A stretch of DNA of 50,289 nucleotides from positions 1-50,289 of the forward strand of contig JAFDVU010000036.1 in the NCBI GenBank assembly GCA_018268835.1. The letters are read 5' to 3'. Position numbers and translations under genes: made by a program. The notes under the pieces are model-generated. The model worked only from the letters and a program-made list of their open reading frames with translations. It was not told where the DNA came from and made no database searches. This stretch comes from Acidobacteriota bacterium. Its GTDB lineage: Bacteria; Acidobacteriota; Terriglobia; Bryobacterales; Bryobacteraceae. Shown piece by piece: positions 44,656-50,289 of this stretch; within the stretch, counting starts at the first letter, position 1, and every line of letters begins with the position of its first letter.

Positions 44656-45480
44656 TCATTGTATGACCGGGCGCAGTTGGTGGTTCAGGCGCTCGATTTC
44701 CCGGCCATCGACGCCGGTGCCGGTGGGGTAGCACTCGTGCGAGACGCGGGGCGTGGGGAAGATCTTGCCCTCCTTGACGAAAGTGGTGAGTTCGAAGCAG
44801 ATGGCGCGGCCCGCCTGTGCGACGCTCCGAGGCACGTCCAGGATTTGCGAATAGACGTCCCACGTCTCGCTGCGCGAGCAGACTTGCATTATCGGGCGGA
44901 AGCTGTGGCCGCTCAGATCGAACACTATCAGCCACGAGAGATGGCCCCCACCGCCGAAATCCGTCTCCAGCACGAGGTCTGCGACGTCGTCGCCGGTCAC
45001 ATCCACCATGCGCAGACCCGGGATCATGCCGTGATGGGCCGTCTCGAACAACCGCTGCTCCACGACCTTCCAACGATTGCCCGTCCGCTCCAGATGCACC
45101 AGCAGAGGAATCGACCAGTAGGCCATCGCCGGCCGCGCCGCGATGAACCTGTACTGCACCACCGCAAGCAAGTCGCTCTCCGAGCGCGGCCGCTCGATGA
45201 CCCGAACCCGCACCTCGCGGCGACGCGACCACTTCCCTTCACCCAGCACCTCAGCCGCTCGCTGCTCGATCTCGTTTGCTGGCGCCCCGTTTACCTGAAA
45301 GATCGCCTCGGCCGCGAGTGCGTCTGGATAGCGGATCTCGCCGTCCTTCCACGAGTCGTCCCGATGGCGCGTGGTGGTCACCACTTCCATACCGGGGAAA
45401 ATCGCCTGCAGCACTTCCTGCCTCAAGTCCGCCGCGCAGCAAGTTGATGCCACGACCAGCGCGCAGAGCCACCGACTCAT
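44656..45480 (-). CDS. Exported protein with FG-GAP-like calcium-loop motif, function unknown
   Basis: A product of 274 residues from ATG 45480, with GGAGGG upstream; it overlaps the stop of the previous gene (ATGA). A signal peptide ends near CCAAD. The motif 'VDVTGDDVADLVLETDFGGGG' is like the Asp-rich loop of FG-GAP repeats (D-x-x-G-D-x-x-x-D-L). The rest is beta-rich with no known enzyme motif. It is the last gene of a three-gene unit with the DUF3052 and AAA+-receiver genes. The link between a secreted protein and these cytoplasmic proteins is not obvious. Confidence 0.7.
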   Translation of the reverse strand: MSRWLCALVVASTCCAADLRQEVLQAIFPGMEVVTTTRHRDDSWKDGEIRYPDALAAEAIFQVNGAPANEIEQRAAEVLGEGKWSRRREVRVRVIERPRSESDLLAVVQYRFIAARPAMAYWSIPLLVHLERTGNRWKVVEQRLFETAHHGMIPGLRMVDVTGDDVADLVLETDFGGGGHLSWLIVFDLSGHSFRPIMQVCSRSETWDVYSQILDVPRSVAQAGRAICFELTTFVKEGKIFPTPRVSHECYPTGTGVDGREIERLNHQLRPVIQ

Positions 45481-46241
45481 CCCCGCCCTCCGCGCCGCGG
45501 ACCCACCGCCATTGCCGACCACGTCGCGTCCACCGCGCACACCTTGTAGTCGATCAGCCCGGTGGCGATAGCGAGTTCGCGCACCCGAGGCATGGTCAAC
45601 CCGCTCTCCACCTTCGACGCCTTCTTCGGCCACAGCAACCAGACGCGCCGGCCCTTCTCCATCAGCCCGGCGACGGCCGGCAACTCGCGCGCCAGCGCCG
45701 CCGCCGATCGCGCGAACACCAGCACTACCGCCGCTCCGTCCGGATGTTTGCGGACACGCACGCCCGCCGGCAGATCGAGCGCGAACTCTGCGGGAGCATG
45801 GCACAGTGCGACCGCCGAATCCGGCTCGATCCCCAGTTTCTGCGCCACGCTGCGCGCGGGAGGCCGCGGCGCGAGGGGATTGCGCGGCGCCCGCGCAATC
45901 GCCCGCTTGATCGCCGCCGGCACCTCGCTCCACGGCGCGTAGAACGCGTCCGGAAGAATGCGCTTCGCGGCCGCGGTCTTGGCCGGCTCGCCCGCGATGA
46001 ACACCAGCGGAATGGTCCGCAGCGACGCGCTCTCGCGCAGCAGCGCGCCCATGGTCCGGCCGTAGGATGGCGCGCGGTTGAGATCGATCAGGATGGCGTC
46101 CGGCGGATCGCCGCGGATCCCGCGGAATCCGCGCGGCCCCAGCGTGAGGTAGGGTTGCGCCTCCACTCCGCGATCCCGTAGCCGCGCGGCAAGCTCCGCC
46201 GCCTCCGCGGGTTCGCGGTGGATCACCAGCACCCGCGCCAC
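45477..46241 (-). CDS. Pseudo-receiver domain fused to DUF3052-like domain
   Basis: A product of 254 residues. The N-terminal 115 residues resemble a response-regulator receiver (VLVIHREP, DAILIDLN with D53, 'IPLVFIAGE'). The paired acidic residues, the Thr/Ser after strand 4 and the C-terminal Lys are missing, so it probably cannot be phosphorylated normally. The C-terminal half (about 130-250) matches DUF3052: 'VAQKLGIEPDSAVALCHAP', 'GRRVWLLWPKKASKVESGL' and 'GLIDYKVCAVDATWSAM'. It starts 2 bp after the AAA+-receiver gene and overlaps the next gene by ATGA, so all three are co-expressed. Confidence 0.8.
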   Translation of the reverse strand: MARVLVIHREPAEAAELAARLRDRGVEAQPYLTLGPRGFRGIRGDPPDAILIDLNRAPSYGRTMGALLRESASLRTIPLVFIAGEPAKTAAAKRILPDAFYAPWSEVPAAIKRAIARAPRNPLAPRPPARSVAQKLGIEPDSAVALCHAPAEFALDLPAGVRVRKHPDGAAVVLVFARSAAALARELPAVAGLMEKGRRVWLLWPKKASKVESGLTMPRVRELAIATGLIDYKVCAVDATWSAMAVGPRRGGRG

Positions 46242-46243
46242 GG

Positions 46244-47767
46244 CTAGGCGCGCGCGGAGCCGGACGCCGGCAGCAGGCGGCTGCGAATCTGGTTCATCAC
46301 GTCGGATGCCAGGAACGGTTTACGTAGGACCGGGAAGTTGTGCTCCTCGCAGAGCGCCTCCTCCTCCGGCGGCAGGATCGTGCCGGTCATCACGATCACC
46401 AGCATCTGCGGTACGGCCTGCAGGAACTCGACGCCCAGTTCGACCCCGTTGCCGTCGGGCAGCATGTAGTCCAGCAGCGCCGCGTTGGGCTTGTGCTCCC
46501 GCATCAGGCGCTTGGCCTCCGTGGCCGATTCCGCCGTCAGCAACACCCACCCGGCATCCGCCATCAGGCGTTCGAGGAAGCGCAGCAGGTCGCGGTTGTC
46601 GTCCACCAGCAGCACCGTCGGATGCGAGGGCGCGGCTTCGATCCCGGCATCCTGTGCGCGGATGTTCAGTTTGTCCTCGGCTTCGTTGATGTCCACCCGC
46701 ACGCGCGCGCCCGGCGCCACCTGGTTGGTCGCCACCAGGGTAGCCAGCGGCTGCGTCAGGTGCCGGTGGATGGTGCGGTTCAATTCGCGCGCGCCATACT
46801 CCGCACTCGTGCCCTTGCGCAGCAGAAACTGGCGCGCTTCAAACGGCACGTCCAGCGTGAAGGACCGGCTGCCCAGCCGCGTATTCACGTGCGCCTGCAG
46901 GTCCACGATGTGCTGGTCCAGAATCGCCGAGAGTGATTCCGCGGTCAGCGGCTGGTAGGTGATGATGCAATCGATGCGGTTGACGAATTCCGGTGAGAAG
47001 CGCTTGCGCACCGCCACCAGCGCGATGCTCTGCAGCTTGCTGTACAGGTCCGTGCGTTCGGAGGGCTGCGCCGATTGGAAACCGAAATCGGGGTTGATCT
47101 CGCGCATCATTTCCCGCGCGCCCAGGTTGCTGGTGAGAAAAACCAGGCTCTTTTCGAAATTCACCGAGGAGTTATCGCCCAGCCGCAGGATGCCCTTGTC
47201 GAGCACGCCCAGCAGCAACCGCGTCATCGAAGGGGCGGCTTTCTCGATTTCGTCGAACAACACCAGCGAAATGCTGTTCTTTTCGCTGGTCACCGAGTTC
47301 AGCTTCTGCTGAGTCAGCATCGGCTGCGTCTCGCGATGGCCCAGGTAGCCCGGAGGCGCGCCGATCAACTTCGCCACCTCGTGCTCCATCTGGAACTCGC
47401 CGCAATCGATCTTCAGCAGGTTCTTGGGGCTGCCGTGCAGCACCTCCGCCAGGGCCTCGATTGTCTTCGTCTTGCCCGTACCCGTTGGACCCAGCAGGAG
47501 GAAGACGCCCACCGGACGCCCCTCGGGCGCCAGGCCCGCCTGATACATCTGGATGTACGGTACGATGACACGCGCGGCCGCGGGTTGCCCCACGACCTTC
47601 TGCGACAGTACTGCAATCAGATCCTCGACCGGATCTGGGGATTGCCTGCGGCTTCGATTGACCGTTCCCTTCGTCTTTTCCACGCCACTCTCCGCCTTGA
47701 TTATAGAGGCCGAGGTTGTGCGAACCCGGGTGCGGCGCCTCTGTTCGGGTCGGTCCTGGTCTTTCAT
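46244..47767 (-). CDS. ClpB/ClpA D2-like AAA+ ATPase fused to a C-terminal receiver domain
   Basis: A product of 507 residues. After a basic N-terminal tail, residues about 45-365 form one Clp-type AAA+ module: Walker A GPTGTGKT (93-100), pore loop GAPPGYLGH with Y141, Walker B LVLFDE (168-173), sensor 1 TSN (212-214), arginine finger in 'RFSPEFVNRID' (R264) and sensor 2 'YGARELNR' (R327). Residues 384-500 are a complete receiver: D389/D390, phospho-site D433 in 'LLDYMLPDG', T461 and K483. The ClpB middle domain, a second ATPase ring and a ClpP-binding loop are absent. Phosphorylation could gate a disaggregase-like activity. It heads a three-gene operon; an AT-rich stretch lies just upstream. 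Confidence 0.9.
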   Translation of the reverse strand: MKDQDRPEQRRRTRVRTTSASIIKAESGVEKTKGTVNRSRRQSPDPVEDLIAVLSQKVVGQPAAARVIVPYIQMYQAGLAPEGRPVGVFLLLGPTGTGKTKTIEALAEVLHGSPKNLLKIDCGEFQMEHEVAKLIGAPPGYLGHRETQPMLTQQKLNSVTSEKNSISLVLFDEIEKAAPSMTRLLLGVLDKGILRLGDNSSVNFEKSLVFLTSNLGAREMMREINPDFGFQSAQPSERTDLYSKLQSIALVAVRKRFSPEFVNRIDCIITYQPLTAESLSAILDQHIVDLQAHVNTRLGSRSFTLDVPFEARQFLLRKGTSAEYGARELNRTIHRHLTQPLATLVATNQVAPGARVRVDINEAEDKLNIRAQDAGIEAAPSHPTVLLVDDNRDLLRFLERLMADAGWVLLTAESATEAKRLMREHKPNAALLDYMLPDGNGVELGVEFLQAVPQMLVIVMTGTILPPEEEALCEEHNFPVLRKPFLASDVMNQIRSRLLPASGSARA

Positions 47768-47859
47768 GGTTAGACCTATTTTCTTTTAATTTCAGTAATT
47801 TAACAGCAGTCAGGAGGGTGAGGCAACCATTTTAATGTTTTGCCGTGAACGGGTACACT

Positions 47860-47886
47860 GCTCCACCGAGTTTTACCATGTGGAGC
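47860..47886. repeat. Short inverted repeat between infA and the AAA+ gene
   Basis: GCTCCAC (47860-47866) and GTGGAGC (47880-47886) are exact reverse complements with a 13-nt loop, in the 193-bp gap after infA. It may end the infA transcript, although no T-tract follows. The rest of the gap is AT-rich next to the AAA+ start (47768-47800), which may hold its promoter. Confidence 0.35.
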
Positions 47887-47960
47887 GGTAGGATGAGAGT
47901 ACGAATTCGTACCAGCGAATAGCGGAAAAGTACGGGGAGGGGTTGAGTTCGGACGAAATG

Positions 47961-48179
47961 TTATCTGTGGCGGAAGGTGATACGCCCCTTGGTGAGGTCA
48001 TAGGGCGACATTTCCAGGGTCACCTTGTCTCCGGCCAGCACACGGATGCGGTTTCGGCGGAGGCGTCCCGCCAGATGCGCCAGCACCACGCGCTCATGTT
48101 CCAACTGAACGCTGAACAGCCCGCTGGGAAATTTCTCAAGAACCGTGCCGGTTACTTCGATCGCGTCTTCTTTGCTCAT
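47961..48179 (-). CDS. infA: Translation initiation factor IF-1
   Basis: A product of 72 residues, the standard length: '[20 protein letters not shown]', '[20 protein letters not shown]' and the closing '[20 protein letters not shown]'. It is an S1/OB-fold protein that binds the ribosomal A site during initiation. GGAGG lies 4 nt upstream. It sits after a cold-shock gene rather than in a ribosomal-protein operon. Some genomes carry a second infA, so this may be either the only copy or an extra one. Confidence 0.95.
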   Translation of the reverse strand: MSKEDAIEVTGTVLEKFPSGLFSVQLEHERVVLAHLAGRLRRNRIRVLAGDKVTLEMSPYDLTKGRITFRHR

Positions 48180-48196
48180 AAACCTCCGGGAGGAAG

Positions 48197-48232
48197 GCGG
48201 GCCGGAACCTCCGTCGGTTACCTCCGGCCCGC
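48197..48232 (-). promoter_or_regulatory. Hairpin between the cold-shock gene and infA
   Basis: GCGGGCCGGA (48197-48206) and TCCGGCCCGC (48223-48232) are exact reverse complements with a 16-nt loop, filling most of the 63-bp gap. It may attenuate read-through into infA or form a structured leader for it. No T-tract follows. Confidence 0.45.
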
Positions 48233-48242
48233 GATTGTCGTG

Positions 48243-48446
48243 TTAGGCCGCGGTGACGTTGGTCGCCTGCAGACCCTTGGGCCCCTTGGTGACTTCGAAC
48301 TCCACTCGAGCTCCCTCATCTAGCGTGCGATAGCCCTGCGTCTGAATCGCCGAGAAGTGGACGAACACGTCTTCGCCGTTCTCGCGCTGGATGAAACCGT
48401 AGCCCTTGGCTGCGTTAAACCACTTCACTGTACCTTTTTCTTTCAT
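48243..48446 (-). CDS. CspA-family cold-shock protein
   Basis: A product of 67 residues with both RNA-binding motifs: RNP1 KGYGFIQRE and RNP2 VFVHFSAI. It opens '[18 protein letters not shown]' and closes '[18 protein letters not shown]'. It binds single-stranded RNA and acts as an RNA chaperone. AGAAGGAAA lies upstream of the ATG. A long leader with a hairpin (48502-48543) suggests post-transcriptional control, as known for other csp genes. Confidence 0.96.
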   Translation of the reverse strand: MKEKGTVKWFNAAKGYGFIQRENGEDVFVHFSAIQTQGYRTLDEGARVEFEVTKGPKGLQATNVTAA

Positions 48447-48501
48447 CTGCCTGTATTTCCTTCTAAGCTAATTCTGCATCCGAACTCGCGCGACTGCCCC
48501 G

Positions 48502-48543
48502 AAAAATGAGAAAAGGGGTCTGCGGATGGACTCACGCAGCCCC
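48502..48543 (-). promoter_or_regulatory. Terminator-like hairpin in the cold-shock gene leader
   Basis: On the minus strand GGGG-CTGCG pairs with CGCAG-(A)-CCCC (48543-48535 with 48524-48515, one bulged base, 10-nt loop). It is followed by TTTT and TTTTT runs (48514-48511, 48506-48502). It lies about 55-100 nt upstream of the csp ATG and close to the predicted transcription start. It could be an attenuator, a leader thermosensor element, or the end of an upstream transcript. Confidence 0.45.
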
Positions 48544-48552
48544 CTCTCAGTC

Positions 48553-48580
48553 CTTGTACGAAGCGGAAAACAAGAGTCAA
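48553..48580 (-). promoter_or_regulatory. Promoter of the cold-shock gene
   Basis: On the minus strand TTGACT (48580-48575) and TACAAG (48558-48553) are separated by 16 bp, a good sigma-70-type pair. Transcription would start near 48546, giving a leader of about 100 nt before the csp ATG. Confidence 0.5.
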
Positions 48581-48632
48581 ATGCCTTACCATTATACATC
48601 AGGGCAGATCCACCTCCCCGCCCGCCGCTCTC

Positions 48633-49508
48633 ATGCCGGTCACATTCGAGTTCTACCGCTACCGCTTCCACTTCCGCGCCGTGGACGGGGTCTACCTGCC
48701 GCCGGGCAAGAGCGCCAACGTGGTTCGCGGAGCCTTCGGCAGCGTCCTGCACGAAGCCGTTCCCCCGGCAGTGTACGCGCGTCTCTTCGAACCGGGCGCC
48801 GAACTCGCCCGCTCACCCAGTGGACTGGCCGACTGGCCCCGCCCCTTCGTCCTGCGGGTCGCCCACCTGGACGGCCTCACCATCCACCCGGGACAACCCT
48901 TCCACCTCGACGCGCACGTCTTCGACCTTCACCAACCGGCCTTCGAGCACTTCCGGGCCGCCTTCATCCTGTTAGCCGATAAGGGGTTGGGCCCCGGACG
49001 CGGGCGCGCGGAACTGGTCCGCTGCGAACAACTGGACCTGGGAGACGCGGCCCGCGAAATCGGCGATGCCCCGGGCGCGCCCAGCAGCATCCTGCTCGAC
49101 CCCCAAGCCGACGCGCCGCCCGCGGTCACCGTTCAGTTCGTCACTCCGACCGAACTCAAGGCCCACGGCGACGTGGCGGGGCGCCCCGAATTCCCCGTCC
49201 TCTTTAGCCGCCTCCGCGACCGCGTCAGCACGCTGCGCTCGCTTTACGGCGCCGGTCCGCTGGAGGTGGATTTCCGCGCCATGGGCGAGCGCGCCGCGGC
49301 TGTGAAAATGACGCGCTGCACGATCGCCTGGGAACGGGTCCAGCGCAAGAGCGGACGCACCGGCCAGGTTCACTCGATCGGAGGGTTCACCGGCGAAGCC
49401 ACCTACCAGGGCGCACTGGGGGAGTTCCTCCCCTGGCTGCGCGCGGCGCGCTGGGTCGGGGTCGGCCGCCAGACTGTCTGGGGGAAAGGCGATGTCCGCG
49501 TGGTGTAG
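48633..49508 (+). CDS. cas6: Cas6-like CRISPR RNA endoribonuclease (RAMP), orphan
   Basis: A product of 291 residues. The C-terminal domain matches the Cas6 RAMP fold: 'CTIAWERVQRKSGRTGQVHS', 'IGGFTGEATYQGALGEFLPW' and the Gly-rich closing loop 'VGVGRQTVWGKGDVRV'. The N-terminal half has 'ANVVRGAFGSVLHEAV' and 'FVLRVAHLDGLTIHPGQPF', as in COG5551 proteins. Cas6 cuts repeat RNA to make crRNAs in type I and III systems. No other cas gene and no repeat array is in the window, on either side. It is flanked by a cold-shock gene and a RidA-like gene. There is no obvious Shine-Dalgarno site. Confidence 0.85.
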   Translation: MPVTFEFYRYRFHFRAVDGVYLPPGKSANVVRGAFGSVLHEAVPPAVYARLFEPGAELARSPSGLADWPRPFVLRVAHLDGLTIHPGQPFHLDAHVFDLHQPAFEHFRAAFILLADKGLGPGRGRAELVRCEQLDLGDAAREIGDAPGAPSSILLDPQADAPPAVTVQFVTPTELKAHGDVAGRPEFPVLFSRLRDRVSTLRSLYGAGPLEVDFRAMGERAAAVKMTRCTIAWERVQRKSGRTGQVHSIGGFTGEATYQGALGEFLPWLRAARWVGVGRQTVWGKGDVRVV

Positions 49509-49528
49509 GCACCCGCCGGGGAACTACC

Positions 49529-49954
49529 TTACTTTCTCGCGATCACGTTGATTTCGATTCGCGCGCCGGGCGCCGCGAGTTTGGTCACCCCAACGGTGGT
49601 GCGCGCCGGACGCGGCTCGGGGAAGAACGTGGTGTAGACCGCGTTCATGCGCGCGAACAGATCCACGTCGGTGAGGTATACCTGGACCGACACAACGTCT
49701 TTGAAGTCCATGCCGGCCGCCTTGAGGATCAGTCCGATGTTGGAAAGCGCGGTCTTTACTTCGGTCTCGAAATCCGCCGGGACCTGGCGCGTTTTGAGGT
49801 CCTGCCCGATCTGCCCGGCCACGTAGAGCGTGCCGTCCGCCAGGATGCCGGGGGAGAACGGCGCGCCCTTGGCGAACTCGGGCGGGGCGATGACTTTCTT
49901 TTCCGCGGCGAGTGGCAGCGCCGCGAGCAGCAACAGGAAGCAGAGCGTTCGCAT
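49529..49954 (-). CDS. Exported RidA/YjgF-family protein
   Basis: A product of 141 residues from ATG 49954. A signal peptide (MRTLCFLLLLAALPLAA) is followed by a complete RidA domain: 'GAPFSPGILADGTLYVAGQI', 'VKTALSNIGLILKAAGMDFKDVV' (in parts) and 'PARTTVGVTKLAAPGARIEI'. The Arg that binds the substrate carboxylate in RidA is present in PARTTV. Cytoplasmic RidA destroys reactive enamines; exported forms are of unknown role. TATCTT lies 6 nt upstream of the ATG, with no ribosome site. It is divergent from the proline-racemase-family gene. Confidence 0.88.
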   Translation of the reverse strand: MRTLCFLLLLAALPLAAEKKVIAPPEFAKGAPFSPGILADGTLYVAGQIGQDLKTRQVPADFETEVKTALSNIGLILKAAGMDFKDVVSVQVYLTDVDLFARMNAVYTTFFPEPRPARTTVGVTKLAAPGARIEINVIARK

Positions 49955-49987
49955 GGCAGCAAGATAGCATAGGGAGGGGGTGACCGC

Positions 49988-50289
49988 TTGCGATTTTCCA
50001 GCATGATTACGGCGGTGGACGCGCACGCCGCCGGCGAACCAGGCCGCGTCATCACCGGCGGAGTACTCGACGTCCCCGGGCGATCCATGTTCGACAAAAT
50101 GACCTGGCTGCGCGGCCACGCCGACGAACTGCGGCTGCGCATGCTGCGCGAACCGCGCGGGTATCCGGCGCTGTGCTGCAACCTGGTGCTGCCCACCAAT
50201 CACCCCGAAGCCGACGCCGGGTTCGTCATCATGGAGCAGATGGAATACCCGGCGATGAGCGGCAGCAACACCATCTGCACGGTCACGGT
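49988..50289 (+). CDS. Proline racemase family protein, N-terminal part
   Basis: The gene runs off the right edge; about 100 residues are visible. I prefer TTG 49988 because GGGAGGGGG lies just upstream and the product then begins MRFSSMITAVDAHAAGEPGR, a usual family opening; ATG 50003 is the alternative. Motifs include 'DVPGRSMFDKMTWL', 'LREPRGYPALCCNLVLP' and 'YPAMSGSNTICTVT'. The first catalytic position, Cys in proline racemase, is Ser here (MSGSNT). Ser variants are known among hydroxyproline epimerases and 3-hydroxyproline dehydratases, so a hydroxyproline role is more likely than proline racemisation. The second catalytic residue is outside the window. Confidence 0.85.
   Translation, partial: MRFSSMITAVDAHAAGEPGRVITGGVLDVPGRSMFDKMTWLRGHADELRLRMLREPRGYPALCCNLVLPTNHPEADAGFVIMEQMEYPAMSGSNTICTVT

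Noticed and set aside
48447..50289. CRISPR array near cas6
   Set aside because: I looked for evenly spaced direct repeats of 25-40 bp and saw none.

Overview
The window looks like chromosomal DNA of a soil acidobacterium of the Solibacter/Bryobacter type. This is inferred from gene families rather than rRNA. It carries a TIGR03437-type secreted beta-propeller protein, a TIGR03435 soil-family protein, a very large Oar-like TonB-dependent transporter with a carboxypeptidase-regulatory domain, a DUF3052 protein, several Tat-exported enzymes and high GC. No insertion sequence, phage gene, rRNA operon or CRISPR array is visible. Genes are closely packed on both strands with few gaps above 300 bp.

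Layout. 1-9766: a YCII-like gene start, a secreted propeller protein coupled to a parvulin-like protein, a MacA/MacB-type efflux operon whose first permease is split by an in-frame stop, and a TonB receptor with OprC-like copper ligands beside a Cys-rich small protein. 10068-19699: the Oar-like transporter, a Tat oxidoreductase-like protein, an alpha/beta hydrolase, rsmI, a serine hydrolase, ygfZ, a small membrane protein and a metallo-hydrolase. 19746-23930: a translation and RNA block (rapZ, hpf, pnp, rpsO). 24006-33277: a double-domain SGNH esterase, a CPBP protease, an ABC-F protein, two zinc-ribbon mini-proteins, DUF3467, EamA, a GAF/AAA+/Fis regulator and a class III aminotransferase. 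33282-40336: a TIGR03435 protein, tRNA-Arg(TCT), a porin/monoheme/octaheme/cytochrome b cluster followed by an ArsR regulator, and two tandem paralogous secreted peptides. 40522-50289: an amidase, a GH38-like glycosidase, a three-gene operon led by a ClpB-like AAA+ ATPase fused to a receiver domain, cold-shock protein and IF-1, an orphan Cas6, a RidA-like protein and the start of a proline-racemase-family gene.

Four things deserve most attention. (1) The porin-cytochrome cluster could carry electrons from the quinone pool through a membrane b cytochrome, a membrane-anchored octaheme protein (one heme site is CX3CH) and a small monoheme protein to the outer membrane. (2) The AAA+-receiver fusion is encoded next to a pseudo-receiver/DUF3052 protein. 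(3) The tandem secreted peptides share a conserved core, and one copy has a frameshifted tail. (4) Many start codons lack a Shine-Dalgarno sequence and instead have a TANNNT -10-like hexamer 6-9 nt upstream, which suggests frequent leaderless transcripts. All functional statements come from reading motifs by eye; no database search was run.
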